The translations under genes and the position numbers were made by a program. Below, one piece after another: positions 17,654-25,324 of a stretch of 64,000 nucleotides of DNA; the stretch's first letter is position 1, and every line of letters starts with the position of its first letter. Under the pieces are notes generated by a model, which saw nothing but the letters and a program-made list of their open reading frames with translations, searched no databases and was not told where the DNA came from. The stretch comes from Rubrivivax sp. (GTDB lineage Bacteria > Pseudomonadota > Gammaproteobacteria > Burkholderiales > Burkholderiaceae_C). Location: assembly GCA_016789955.1 (NCBI GenBank), contig JAEUPB010000085.1:62001-126000 (forward strand). The letters are read 5' to 3'.

Positions 17654-19497
17654 CCTCGCCTGATCGGGCGCGCGGGGCCGGCTCGGTGCCCGTCCACGTC
17701 CTTTCCGCCCCGGTGTCGGGCGTGGTGATCGGCGTGGAGGTCACGGCCGGAGAGGTGGTGGCGCCCGAGGCTGTGCTGGTGCTGCTCGAGTCGATGAAGA
17801 TGGAGGTGCCGGCCGCGGCCGCTGATGCGCTGCGCGTGGTGGCCATCGACGTCGCGGTGGGCGACATGGTGGAGGAGGGCCAGCCGCTGTTGCGGTGGGA
17901 GGCCGTGCGGGCTGAGGAGGTGCCGCCCGCGCCCGTGGCCGATGCGACGCCACGGATCGAGCCGGTGCGTGCCAACCTGGCGGCGCTGCACGCGCGCCGC
18001 GCGCTGCTGGCCGACGAGGCAAGGCCCAAGGCCGTGGAGTCGCGGCGCCGGCTGGGCCTGCGCACCGCGCGCGAGAACGTCGCGGCGCTCCTCGATCCAG
18101 GCAGCTTCACCGAGTACGGTGCCCACGCCGTGGCCGCCCAGCGCAGTCGCCGCAGTCTCGACGACCTGCAGCGGGCGACCCCGGCCGACGGGCTGATCAC
18201 GGGCACCGGTACGGTCGACGGCCGCCCGGTGGCCGTGATGGTCTATGACTACATGGTGCTGGCCGGCACGCAGGGCGTCTACAACCACCGCAAGAGCGAC
18301 CGGCTGCTCGAGCTGTGCCTTCGCCATCGGCTGCCGCTGGTGCTGTATGCCGAAGGCGGCGGCGGCCGCCCGGGCGATGTCGACTGGCCCGGCGTGGCCG
18401 GGCTCGACTGCACGACCTTCGGGCGGCTGGCCGCGCTGTCGGGGCAGGTGCCGACGATCGGCGTCGTGGCCGGACGTTGCTTCGCCGGCAACGCCGCGCT
18501 GCTCGGCTGCTGCGACGTGATCGTGGCCATCGAAGGGGCCAGCATCGGGCTCGGCGGACCGGCGATGATCGAAGGCGGCGGCCTCGGCCGGGTCGAGGCC
18601 GATGACGTCGGGCCGCTCTCGGTGATGGGACCCAACGGCGTGGTCGACGTGCGCGTGCCCGACGACGCAGCCGCGCCATCGGTCGTGCGCGGGCTGCTCG
18701 GGCTGCTGGGTGGCGTCGAGCGAGCCGCAGGCGAGCCGGGTGGCGACCCCGACAGCCTGCGCACCGCGTTGCCCGAGAACCGCAACGCGCTGTACGACCC
18801 GCGCCGCATCGTCTCCACCGTGGCCGACGCCGGCACGCTGATCGAGCTGCGCCCGGAGTTCGGCCTCGGCGTGGTCACGTCGCTGGCGCGCATCGGCGGC
18901 CGCGCGGTGGCGATCGCGGCCAGCCAGCCGCGGCACCTCGGCGGCGCGCTCGACCGCGACGCCTGCGACAAGCTCGCCCGCTTCATGCAGCTCGCCGACG
19001 CCCACGGCCTGCCGCTCGTGACCTTCGTCGACACGCCGGGCTTCATGGTCGGCCCGGCGTCCGAGAAGACGGCCATGGTGCGCCACGCGGCGCGCCTCTT
19101 CGTGAACGCCGCGGCGCTGCGCGTACCGGTGGCCTCGGTGGTGCTGCGGCGCGGCTACGGCCTGGGCGCGATGGCGCTCACCGCCGGGCACTTCCACGCG
19201 CCGGTGGCCACCTGCGCCTGGCCCGGCGCGGAATTCGGCCCGATGGGCCTCGAAGGCGCCGTGCGCCTGGGCTTCCGCAAGGAACTGGCCGCCGCCCCCG
19301 AGGCCGAGCGCGACGCGCTCTTCCAGCGGCTGCTGCAGGCGTCGATCGAGCGCGGGCAGGCCCTGAACATGGCCAGCCACCTCGAGATCGACGACGTCAT
19401 CGACCCGGCCGAGACGCGCGACTGGATCGTGCGCGTGCTGGCTTCCGCCTGCGCTGCGCCGCTGCCGCCGCGGCGCCCGTTCATCGATGCCTGGTAG
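17650..19497 (+). CDS. Biotinyl carrier / carboxyltransferase fusion (acyl-CoA carboxylase subunit)
   Basis: Protein of 615 residues starting at a GTG that overlaps the dcp stop. Residues about 14-84 are a biotinyl domain with the attachment Lys50 in ESMKMEVP. Residues about 110-610 are an acyl-CoA carboxyltransferase with both N- and C-terminal halves (GTVDGRPVAVMVYDY, AEGGGGRPGD, FVDTPGFMVGP, GLGAMAL). The BCCP-CT order equals the C-terminal part of single-chain acyl-CoA carboxylases, but no biotin carboxylase gene is in the window. The acyl-CoA specificity is not readable from sequence. Confidence 0.85.
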   Translation: MTSPDRARGAGSVPVHVLSAPVSGVVIGVEVTAGEVVAPEAVLVLLESMKMEVPAAAADALRVVAIDVAVGDMVEEGQPLLRWEAVRAEEVPPAPVADATPRIEPVRANLAALHARRALLADEARPKAVESRRRLGLRTARENVAALLDPGSFTEYGAHAVAAQRSRRSLDDLQRATPADGLITGTGTVDGRPVAVMVYDYMVLAGTQGVYNHRKSDRLLELCLRHRLPLVLYAEGGGGRPGDVDWPGVAGLDCTTFGRLAALSGQVPTIGVVAGRCFAGNAALLGCCDVIVAIEGASIGLGGPAMIEGGGLGRVEADDVGPLSVMGPNGVVDVRVPDDAAAPSVVRGLLGLLGGVERAAGEPGGDPDSLRTALPENRNALYDPRRIVSTVADAGTLIELRPEFGLGVVTSLARIGGRAVAIAASQPRHLGGALDRDACDKLARFMQLADAHGLPLVTFVDTPGFMVGPASEKTAMVRHAARLFVNAAALRVPVASVVLRRGYGLGAMALTAGHFHAPVATCAWPGAEFGPMGLEGAVRLGFRKELAAAPEAERDALFQRLLQASIERGQALNMASHLEIDDVIDPAETRDWIVRVLASACAAPLPPRRPFIDAW

Positions 19498-19525
19498 CCC
19501 GGGCGCCGCACCACGAGGAGTCCCG

Positions 19526-20545
19526 ATGTTCGCCACCGCCATCGCCGGCAGCCTGCCCAAGCCTTCCTGGCTCGCCGAGACCCACCGCCTGTGGCCGCGC
19601 TGGCGCGCAGAGGGCGACGAGCTGGCACAGGCCAAGCTCGACGCCACGCTGCTGTGGATCAAGGCGCAGGAGGATGCCGGCCTCACGGTGATCGGTGACG
19701 GGGAGATGTCGCGCCAGCACTTCGTGCACGGCTTCCTCGAGCAGGTCGACGGGATCGACTTCCTCAACAAGGTCGAGATGGGCATCCGCGCCGACCGCTA
19801 CAAGGCGATGGTGCCGCAGGTGGTCGGTCCGCTGCGGCTGCGCGGCCGCGTGCACGAGGCCGAGGCGCGCTTCCTGCGTGCGCACACCACGCGGCGCACG
19901 AAGTTCACGCTGCCGGGGCCGATGACCATCGTCGACACCGTGGCCGACCGCCACTACGGGGACCGGCGCGCGATGGCCTGGGCCTTCGCCGAGCTGCTGA
20001 ACCAGGAGGCCCTGGCGCTGCAGGCCGACGGCATCGACGTGATCCAGTTCGACGAGCCGGCCTTCAACGTCTACATGGCCGACGCCGCGGCGTGGGGCGT
20101 GCAGGCGCTGGAGCGCGCCGCACAAGGGCTGACGTGCACGACCGCCGTGCACATCTGTTACGGCTACGGCATCCAGGCCAACATCGATTGGAAGAAGACG
20201 CTGGGCGACCAGTGGCGGCAGTACGAGCAGGTGTTCCCGGTGCTGGCGCGCAGCCGGATCGATCAGGTGTCGCTCGAGTGCCTGCACTCGCAGGTGCCGC
20301 CCGAGCTGATGGCGCTACTCGCCGGCAAGGACGTGATGGTCGGCGTCATCGACGTCGCCAGCGACACGGTGGAAAGCTCCGACGAGGTCGCCGGCACCAT
20401 AGCCCGCGCGTTGCAGTTCGTGCCGCGCGAGCGCCTCATCGCCTGCACGAACTGCGGCATGGCGCCGATGTCGCGAGCGGTGGCCGAAGCCAAGCTGCGC
20501 GCGCTCGTGGAAGGTGCCGCGCTGGCCGCTACGCGGCTGGGCTGA
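19526..20545 (+). CDS. Core cobalamin-independent methionine synthase (MetE C-terminal domain only)
   Basis: Protein of 339 residues equal to the catalytic half of MetE. The zinc ligands are all present: HICYGYG (His and Cys), SLECLHS (Glu) and TNCGM (Cys). The N-terminal half of classical MetE, which helps bind methyl-folate polyglutamate, is missing, so this belongs to the short core-MetE group that can use other methyl donors. The ATG at 19526 has a CGAGGAG site; an in-frame upstream ATG at 19487 would lie inside the previous gene. Methyl donor unknown. Confidence 0.85.
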   Translation: MFATAIAGSLPKPSWLAETHRLWPRWRAEGDELAQAKLDATLLWIKAQEDAGLTVIGDGEMSRQHFVHGFLEQVDGIDFLNKVEMGIRADRYKAMVPQVVGPLRLRGRVHEAEARFLRAHTTRRTKFTLPGPMTIVDTVADRHYGDRRAMAWAFAELLNQEALALQADGIDVIQFDEPAFNVYMADAAAWGVQALERAAQGLTCTTAVHICYGYGIQANIDWKKTLGDQWRQYEQVFPVLARSRIDQVSLECLHSQVPPELMALLAGKDVMVGVIDVASDTVESSDEVAGTIARALQFVPRERLIACTNCGMAPMSRAVAEAKLRALVEGAALAATRLG

Positions 20546-20569
20546 TCGGAACCCCGCGCCAAGCACAGC

Positions 20570-20590
20570 CGCCGCCGCATGCGGGCGGCG
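20570..20590. terminator. Possible bidirectional hairpin terminator
   Basis: A 7-bp perfect stem, CGCCGCC at 20570-20576 and GGCGGCG at 20584-20590, with the 7-base loop GCATGCG. It lies between the converging ends of the methionine synthase and the Tim44-like gene. No T-tract is present, so this is only a candidate. Confidence 0.35.
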
Positions 20591-20612
20591 CGGCCGTGCC
20601 GGGCCCATGGCG

Positions 20613-21608
20613 TCAGGCCATCTGCTCGATGCCTGCCACGGCCCAGTCGCGGCCTTCGCGGGCCTTCACGAGGTGCCAAACCTCGTCGAACGCCACCGGC
20701 GTGGCACCGGCTTGCTCGCGCACCTCGCCGGTGTAGCGCACGCTGACCACCTGGCGCTCGGCTTCCTCGGCGACATCGATCACGCGGGCCTCGACGCGCA
20801 CCACGTCGGTCTGCTGGCCGGTGCTGCCGCGCTCCTGCAGTTCGAGGCGGATCGACGCGTACATCTCGGGCGTGGTGAAGCTGCGCAGGTCTTCGAGGTC
20901 ACCGGCGTCGTTGGCCGCCTGCAGGCGGATGAAGATGAGCTTGGCCGCGCGCTCGAACCCTTCATGGTCGAAGCTCGCCGGCACGAAGACCGGTGCCGCG
21001 GCGGCCTTTGCGGGGGCATCGCTGGTGACCAGGCTGGGCTCGACCGGCCCGGACGGCAGTGCCGGGGCGGGACTGGCCGAACCGGCGGGACCGGCCGAAC
21101 CGGAGGGCGCGGACGACGCGGGCGCCGGCCATGCCACCTGCGCGGCAGGAGCGCCAGAACGCGCCATGGAGGTTGCAGGCTGGGGCATGAAGCGGCGCAT
21201 CAGGAAGCGGATCGCGACGAATGCGACCACCGCGAGCAGCACCATCATCAGCATCGACGCAAAACCTTCACCCAGCCCGAAGTGGCTGAGCAATGCGGCC
21301 AGGCCGAGACCGGCCGCCAGGCCGGCGATCGGGCCGAGCCACGAGCGCTTGGCCGGTGCGGCAGCCGCGGCCGCCGCAGTGGCACCGGCCGCGGCAGGCG
21401 CCGCGGCCTGGTTGGCCGGGCCGGGCTGTTGCGGAGTCGCCGAAGGGGTGGCGGGCTTGCCGGGCGCGGCGTCGGGCGCCGTGCGCGCGGGCATGTCGCG
21501 CTGCATGCCGGTGGACTTGCCGCCACCCAGGCGCTTGGCGTCCGCGTCGTGCGGTGCCAGCGCAAGCGTGACAGCGGCCAGGGTGATGCCGATGAGCCAG
21601 GTCTTCAT
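20613..21608 (-). CDS. Tim44-like domain membrane protein
   Basis: Protein of 331 residues: signal-like N terminus (residues 1-24), an Ala/Pro-rich linker, two hydrophobic helices (about 91-112 and 114-134), a second Pro/Ser/Ala-rich linker, and a C-terminal Tim44-like domain from about residue 205 (FERAAKLIFIRLQAANDAGDL to DEVWHLVKAREGRDWAVAGIEQ). This architecture is common in Burkholderiales and is of uncertain function; the domain is related to the mitochondrial import motor anchor. The start is the ATG with the signal sequence; the longer open frame upstream is not supported. Confidence 0.85.
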   Translation of the reverse strand: MKTWLIGITLAAVTLALAPHDADAKRLGGGKSTGMQRDMPARTAPDAAPGKPATPSATPQQPGPANQAAAPAAAGATAAAAAAAPAKRSWLGPIAGLAAGLGLAALLSHFGLGEGFASMLMMVLLAVVAFVAIRFLMRRFMPQPATSMARSGAPAAQVAWPAPASSAPSGSAGPAGSASPAPALPSGPVEPSLVTSDAPAKAAAAPVFVPASFDHEGFERAAKLIFIRLQAANDAGDLEDLRSFTTPEMYASIRLELQERGSTGQQTDVVRVEARVIDVAEEAERQVVSVRYTGEVREQAGATPVAFDEVWHLVKAREGRDWAVAGIEQMA

Positions 21609-21741
21609 GTCGATCGAGTCTCGGTGACGCTGCGCAACCGCAGCAGGGGCGAAGTGTGGGGCCAGACGCGGATTGCAAGGGTCCAAAGACCCCAGTCGGA
21701 CACGGCGATGTCCGGAGAGACCGTAGCCTCTGCCGCGGGTC

Positions 21742-22557
21742 TCAAGCCCCGGCCAGGATGCCGAGCCACTCGCGCAGGGCCATCCGCACGCGGAACGCCC
21801 CGTCGGCCGATGGCAGCCAGCCATACGTGCGTGCGGCCGTGTCGATCGGCGCCGGCACCAGCGCGATGGCTGCACCCTGGCGAGCGATCGCACGCTGGAA
21901 CGCCCCGATCGAGCGGCGCATGTGGAACCCGTGCGTCACGACCACGATCCGCTCGACGCCGGCTTCGCGCAGCAGGCTGACGGTGAACTGCGCGTTCTCG
22001 CCGGTGTCGCGCGAGCGCGATTCCGCCCACTTCAGCGGCCGCCCGAACTCGGTGGCGGCGATGCGCGTGGCGATCTCGGCTTCACTGGCGCCCGCGGGCA
22101 TGCCGTGGCCGATGCCGCCGCTGAAGGCCACCGGCAGCCCGGTGGTACGGCCGAGCCAGATGCCATAGCGCAGCCGCTCCATCGACAGGCCCGTCAGGTT
22201 CGACAGCCCGTACTCCGGAGCGAACGCCTCGCGCCCCGCCCCCAGCACCACGATCGCGGTCTTCTGAGCCGGCGCGACGGCCTTCAGGTCGGCCACCGCA
22301 CCGCTGGACAAGGCCGGCGGCGGCTTGACCAGCGCCATCGTCAGCACGTTGGCCAGCATCGTCGTGCTGCCGAACCACAGGCCGAGACAGGCGACCCAGA
22401 TCAGCGTCCAGCCGAGGGCCAGGCGCTTGCGCCGCAGCATCACCGCCCCGATCAGGACCATGATCACGAGGGGCGCCGGCGGCAGCACGAACGAGCTGAT
22501 CGCACCCTTCCACGGGCCGAGTTCCAGCGTCTGGATGAGATCGTTCAGCGACGGCAT
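21742..22557 (-). CDS. YdcF family (DUF218/ElyC-SanA-type) membrane protein
   Basis: Protein of 271 residues with two N-terminal membrane helices (about 20-38 and 46-68) followed by a DUF218 domain: TAIVVLGAGREAFAPEYG, SMERLRYGIWLGR, FSGGIGHG, ESRSRDTGENAQFTVSLL and VVVTHGFHMRR. Relatives such as ElyC and SanA act in cell-envelope integrity and vancomycin sensitivity. The start is the first Met before the first helix, and the gene is divergent from msrA with 103 bases between. Confidence 0.88.
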   Translation of the reverse strand: MPSLNDLIQTLELGPWKGAISSFVLPPAPLVIMVLIGAVMLRRKRLALGWTLIWVACLGLWFGSTTMLANVLTMALVKPPPALSSGAVADLKAVAPAQKTAIVVLGAGREAFAPEYGLSNLTGLSMERLRYGIWLGRTTGLPVAFSGGIGHGMPAGASEAEIATRIAATEFGRPLKWAESRSRDTGENAQFTVSLLREAGVERIVVVTHGFHMRRSIGAFQRAIARQGAAIALVPAPIDTAARTYGWLPSADGAFRVRMALREWLGILAGA

Positions 22558-22660
22558 GTCCCCTGGATTGTGCAGGGCGGCGGCTGGCGCACACACTGCG
22601 GTAAGGGATAGCCCGGTCGGTCCGACTCGGGTGGATCATCTGAAACGTCCAGGAGTCGAC

Positions 22661-23203
22661 ATGGCAAGCGATGCGATCACATTGGGTGGGGGCTGCTTCT
22701 GGTGCGTCGAGGCGGTGTTCGAGCGCGTCGACGGCGTGACGGCGGTCGAGTCGGGGTACGCGAACGGGCACGTCGATCGACCCAGCTACCAGCAGGTGTG
22801 CGAAGGCACCACCGGTCATGCCGAGGTGGTGCGGGTCACGTACGACCCGGAACGCATCGACCTAGCCGAGCTGCTGCGGATCTTCTTCCACGTGCACGAT
22901 CCGACCACGCCGAACCGCCAGGGCAACGATGTCGGCCCGCAGTACCGATCGGGCATCTACTGGCACCGTGCGGATCAGGAGGCTGTCGTGCGTGCGGTGG
23001 CGGCCGAGGCCAACCGGGAGCACGGTGGCCGCGTGGTGACCGAGCTGATGCCGCTGGCGGCCTACTGGCCGGCGGAGGAGTACCACCAGCACTACTTCGA
23101 GCGCAACCCGGGACAGGGCTACTGCGCGTTCGTGGTGGCGCCGAAGGTCGCGAAGTTCGAGAGGGCGTTCAAGAGCCGGCTGCGCGCGGAGAGCGCGGGC
23201 TGA
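22661..23203 (+). CDS. msrA: Peptide-methionine (S)-S-oxide reductase MsrA
   Basis: Repair enzyme of 180 residues that reduces Met-S-sulfoxide in proteins. The catalytic motif GGCFWC has Cys12 as nucleophile, and GYANG, TTGHAEVVRVTYDP, HDPTTPNRQGNDVGPQYRS and YHQHYFERNPGQGYC follow in family order; the Cys in GYC may be resolving. No signal peptide, so cytosolic. An AGGAG site lies 6 bases before the ATG. Confidence 0.96.
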   Translation: MASDAITLGGGCFWCVEAVFERVDGVTAVESGYANGHVDRPSYQQVCEGTTGHAEVVRVTYDPERIDLAELLRIFFHVHDPTTPNRQGNDVGPQYRSGIYWHRADQEAVVRAVAAEANREHGGRVVTELMPLAAYWPAEEYHQHYFERNPGQGYCAFVVAPKVAKFERAFKSRLRAESAG

Positions 23204-23208
23204 TCAGG

Positions 23209-23559
23209 TCAGGCGAACGCGCCGAAGCCCGTCGTCACCCGCACGTCGCTGTCGGGGAACAGCGTGTGCAGGCTCTTGCGCAGCCGGGCCCGCCAGCGCG
23301 ACGTGGCTTCGTCGCGGGCCGAGAGGGCCTGCATCACCGGGGCACGCAGCAGCCACAGGTCCATCGGCTCTTCGGCGGCGCGGATCTGCTGGCGCAGCCA
23401 GTCGCCCTGGCGGCCGGGCAACGGCTCCACCGCCGCGACGAACACCTGCTTGAGCTCGACGAAGGCACGCCGCGCGGCCATCCGTGCGTGGCGATCGTGG
23501 GGAAGGCCAGCGCCGGGGACCTCGGCACTGGCCATGAAGCAGCGGGGTCCGGCGTACAT
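23209..23559 (-). CDS. Small hypothetical protein, second gene of a two-gene unit
   Basis: Frame of 116 residues from the ATG at 23559, starting 5 bases after the stop of the preceding minus-strand gene. It contains amphipathic helices (RRAFVELKQVFVAAVEPLPG, MDLWLLRAPVMQALS) and no signal, membrane segment or known motif. The longer frame upstream of this ATG is antisense-type noise over the partner gene. I do not recognise a family; its close coupling to the partner suggests that the two are a functional pair. Confidence 0.55.
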   Translation of the reverse strand: MYAGPRCFMASAEVPGAGLPHDRHARMAARRAFVELKQVFVAAVEPLPGRQGDWLRQQIRAAEEPMDLWLLRAPVMQALSARDEATSRWRARLRKSLHTLFPDSDVRVTTGFGAFA

Positions 23560-23564
23560 GGTGG

Positions 23565-24026
23565 TCAGTGCAAAGGGGCGAAGCCGGAGCGTGGCGCACG
23601 CGTGGGGAAGTGGCGATTGAGCCGGCCGAGGCGTTGCGCAGCCTCGAACTCGCTGTGGTGCGTGGCCACGAGGTTGTAGACGTCCATGCGCATGTGCCAC
23701 AGCTCGCGCAACGAGCGTGCATGCGTGGTGCGGATGGCCAGCCGTCGGGCGTCGTCGCCCTCGATGTCGTCGATGCTCTGCAGGAAGTCTTCCTGCACGC
23801 GGGGCAACCGGTTCAGCGGCGGCGCGGCATCCATCGGGGCCGGGGCCAGCAGCCAGAACAGGATGCGCTCCCAGAACGACGACGGCGCGTGGCGCAGCGA
23901 AGGCGGACGTACCTCGAGCCGCGACATCGTCGTGGGGTACGACATCCGGCGCGTGCTCAACTCCGGCAGCACCGACGGGCGGCGTCGACGCGTGAAGGGG
24001 AGCGGGGGTAGGCCGAGGGATCTCAT
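23565..24026 (-). CDS. Small hypothetical protein, first gene of a two-gene unit
   Basis: Frame of 153 residues from the ATG at 24026 (a GTG at 24032 and an internal ATG that begins MSYPTT are alternatives). The N terminus is basic and Pro-rich; from about residue 45 it is helical, with SFWERILFWLLAPAP, LQSIDDIEGDDARRLAIRTTHARS-like content and a His-rich LWHMRMDVYNLVATHHSEF block. No family recognised. There are no cofactor motifs; the short hydrophobic patch could be a membrane-peripheral helix. Confidence 0.55.
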   Translation of the reverse strand: MRSLGLPPLPFTRRRRPSVLPELSTRRMSYPTTMSRLEVRPPSLRHAPSSFWERILFWLLAPAPMDAAPPLNRLPRVQEDFLQSIDDIEGDDARRLAIRTTHARSLRELWHMRMDVYNLVATHHSEFEAAQRLGRLNRHFPTRAPRSGFAPLH

Positions 24027-24179
24027 GTGCACGTTATCGGACGCGCCTGCCAGCGCTGTAGCGATGGTGCGCCGGAGGTCACGCCCGGGAAGCCGCGAAC
24101 AACGGCAGCGCGCGGGCGCTATTCGGCTCCGAGGGGCGCGCGCCGTTCCGGCGGTTGGCCGCTGCCTCGAACCGCATGG

Positions 24180-24485
24180 TCAGACCGGGCCGTAGATCGC
24201 CTTGCGCTGCGCGGTGTAGTGCCACCAGGGTTGCGCAGGAGCCCCGCGCATGAAGTCGGTGGCGGCCATGAAGGTGTCGAGCACGCAGGGGTCCTGCCGG
24301 CGCCCCGTCTGGGCGCACAGGTTCTGGTACATCACGAAGGCATCGCGGGACGCCAGTTCACGCGGGTGGCGGATGCCCAGCAGCCGAAGGTCGGACGCCA
24401 GCGACGGCCCGATGTTGGGTAGCTGCTCAAGCTCCTGGCACTCCCCGGCGTGCCGTGCCTTGACGGGGCGTGCGGCCACGGTCAT
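24180..24485 (-). CDS. Helix-hairpin-helix protein of the Cdd1 (pathogenicity-locus) type
   Basis: Protein of 101 residues with an HhH-like ELEQLPNIGPSLASDLRLLGI (about 18-38), then LCAQTGRRQDPCVLDTFMAATDFMRG and a C-terminal PWWHYTAQRKA, which matches the small Cdd1-type family often annotated mitomycin-resistance or pathogenicity-locus protein. The ATG at 24485 has a GAAGG site. A GTG at 24548 that overlaps the lexA stop (GTGA) is an alternative start. Lying directly downstream of lexA it would be SOS-induced; a DNA-binding role is plausible but unproven. Confidence 0.7.
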   Translation of the reverse strand: MTVAARPVKARHAGECQELEQLPNIGPSLASDLRLLGIRHPRELASRDAFVMYQNLCAQTGRRQDPCVLDTFMAATDFMRGAPAQPWWHYTAQRKAIYGPV

Positions 24486-24544
24486 CGGGCCACCTTCGTG
24501 CCTTTGGCGCTGTGGCGTGGGCGCTTTGGTGCGGCCATGCGCGC

Positions 24545-25231
24545 TCACATCAGCATCGTGTTCCGGATCAATCCGACCGCCACGCCCTCGAGTTCGAAGT
24601 CGACATCGCCGAAGGGCACGACGATGGGCTCGAAGTCGGGGTTTTCGGGCAGCAGTTCGATGGTGGTGCGGGTGCGGCGCAGCCGCTTCACGGTGACATC
24701 GTCGCCCAGCCGCGCCACGACGATCTGGCCGTTCTTGGCTTCCTTCGTGCGCAGCACCGCGAGCAGGTCGCCGTCGAGGATGCCGGCATCGCGCATGCTC
24801 ATGCCGCGCACCTTCAGCAGATAGTCGGGGCGGCGCGGGAACATGCTGGCCTCGACGAGGTAGGTCTGCTCGACGTGCTCCTGCGCCAGGATCGGGCTGC
24901 CGGCCGCCACGCGGCCCACCAGCGGCAGCGTCAGCTGAGCCATCAGCGGCAGCGTCAGCTGCTTGCCGTGTGCCGACCAGCGTGCCTCGTTGAGCGCGCG
25001 CAATGTGTCAGACTTCAAGCGGATCCCGCGCGACGTGCCGCCGACGAGTTCGATGACGCCCTTGCGTGCCAGCGCCTGCAGGTGCTCCTCGGCGGCGTTG
25101 GCGGAGCGGAAGCCCAGTTCGGCCGCGATCTCGGCCCGGGTGGGGGGTGCACCGCTGCGTTCGATGGCGCTCTGCACGAGTTCTAGCACCTGCTGCTGGC
25201 GCGGGGTGAGCTTGGGACTGTCGTCGGACAT
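24545..25231 (-). CDS. lexA: SOS transcriptional repressor LexA
   Basis: Repressor and self-cleaving protease of 228 residues. The winged-helix DNA-binding domain spans about 1-75 ([25 protein letters not shown]). The cleavage bond is Ala110-Gly111 in [16 protein letters not shown]; the catalytic dyad is Ser145 (GMSMRDAG) and Lys182 (DVTVKRL). Odd: the linker just before the cleavage site has a tandem duplication of an 8-residue unit, residues 91-98 and 99-106. Two LexA boxes lie 47-82 bases upstream, consistent with autoregulation. Confidence 0.97.
   Translation of the reverse strand: MSDDSPKLTPRQQQVLELVQSAIERSGAPPTRAEIAAELGFRSANAAEEHLQALARKGVIELVGGTSRGIRLKSDTLRALNEARWSAHGKQLTLPLMAQLTLPLVGRVAAGSPILAQEHVEQTYLVEASMFPRRPDYLLKVRGMSMRDAGILDGDLLAVLRTKEAKNGQIVVARLGDDVTVKRLRRTRTTIELLPENPDFEPIVVPFGDVDFELEGVAVGLIRNTMLM
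24920..24961 (-). repeat. In-frame 24-bp tandem duplication inside lexA
   Basis: An 18-base unit, CAGCGGCAGCGTCAGCTG on the plus strand, occurs at 24920-24937 and again at 24944-24961, offset by exactly 24 bases. On the coding strand this gives QLTLPLMA followed by QLTLPLVG. The offset is a multiple of three, so the frame is kept and the LexA linker is lengthened by eight residues next to the autocleavage site. Confidence 0.85.
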
Positions 25232-25277
25232 GCCGGCCTCCGGAGGAGCAGGACACCGGCGGCTCGCCGCGAGGTGC

Positions 25278-25293
25278 CTGATGTTTCATACAG
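25278..25293. promoter_or_regulatory. LexA box 1 (SOS operator), lexA-proximal
   Basis: CTGATGTTTCATACAG fits the CTG-N10-CAG operator of LexA in gamma- and betaproteobacteria. It lies 47 bases upstream of the lexA start and 4 bases from the second box. Confidence 0.8.
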
Positions 25294-25297
25294 ACCG

Positions 25298-25313
25298 CTG
25301 TATTTTTATCCAG
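25298..25313. promoter_or_regulatory. LexA box 2 (SOS operator), asparaginase-proximal
   Basis: CTGTATTTTTATCCAG fits CTG-N10-CAG, with an AT-rich centre close to the consensus. The centre-to-centre distance to box 1 is 20 bp, about two helical turns, and ATACAG-ACCG-CTGTAT between them is itself a perfect palindrome. Only 11 bases separate this box from the asparaginase ATG, so bound LexA would block that gene as well as lexA. Confidence 0.82.
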
Positions 25314-25324
25314 AAAGCACCCTC

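Noticed and set aside
17575-19785. 736-codon minus-strand frame over the carboxyltransferase fusion
   Set aside because: Antisense shadow; the plus-strand frame has the biotin site and complete carboxyltransferase motifs.
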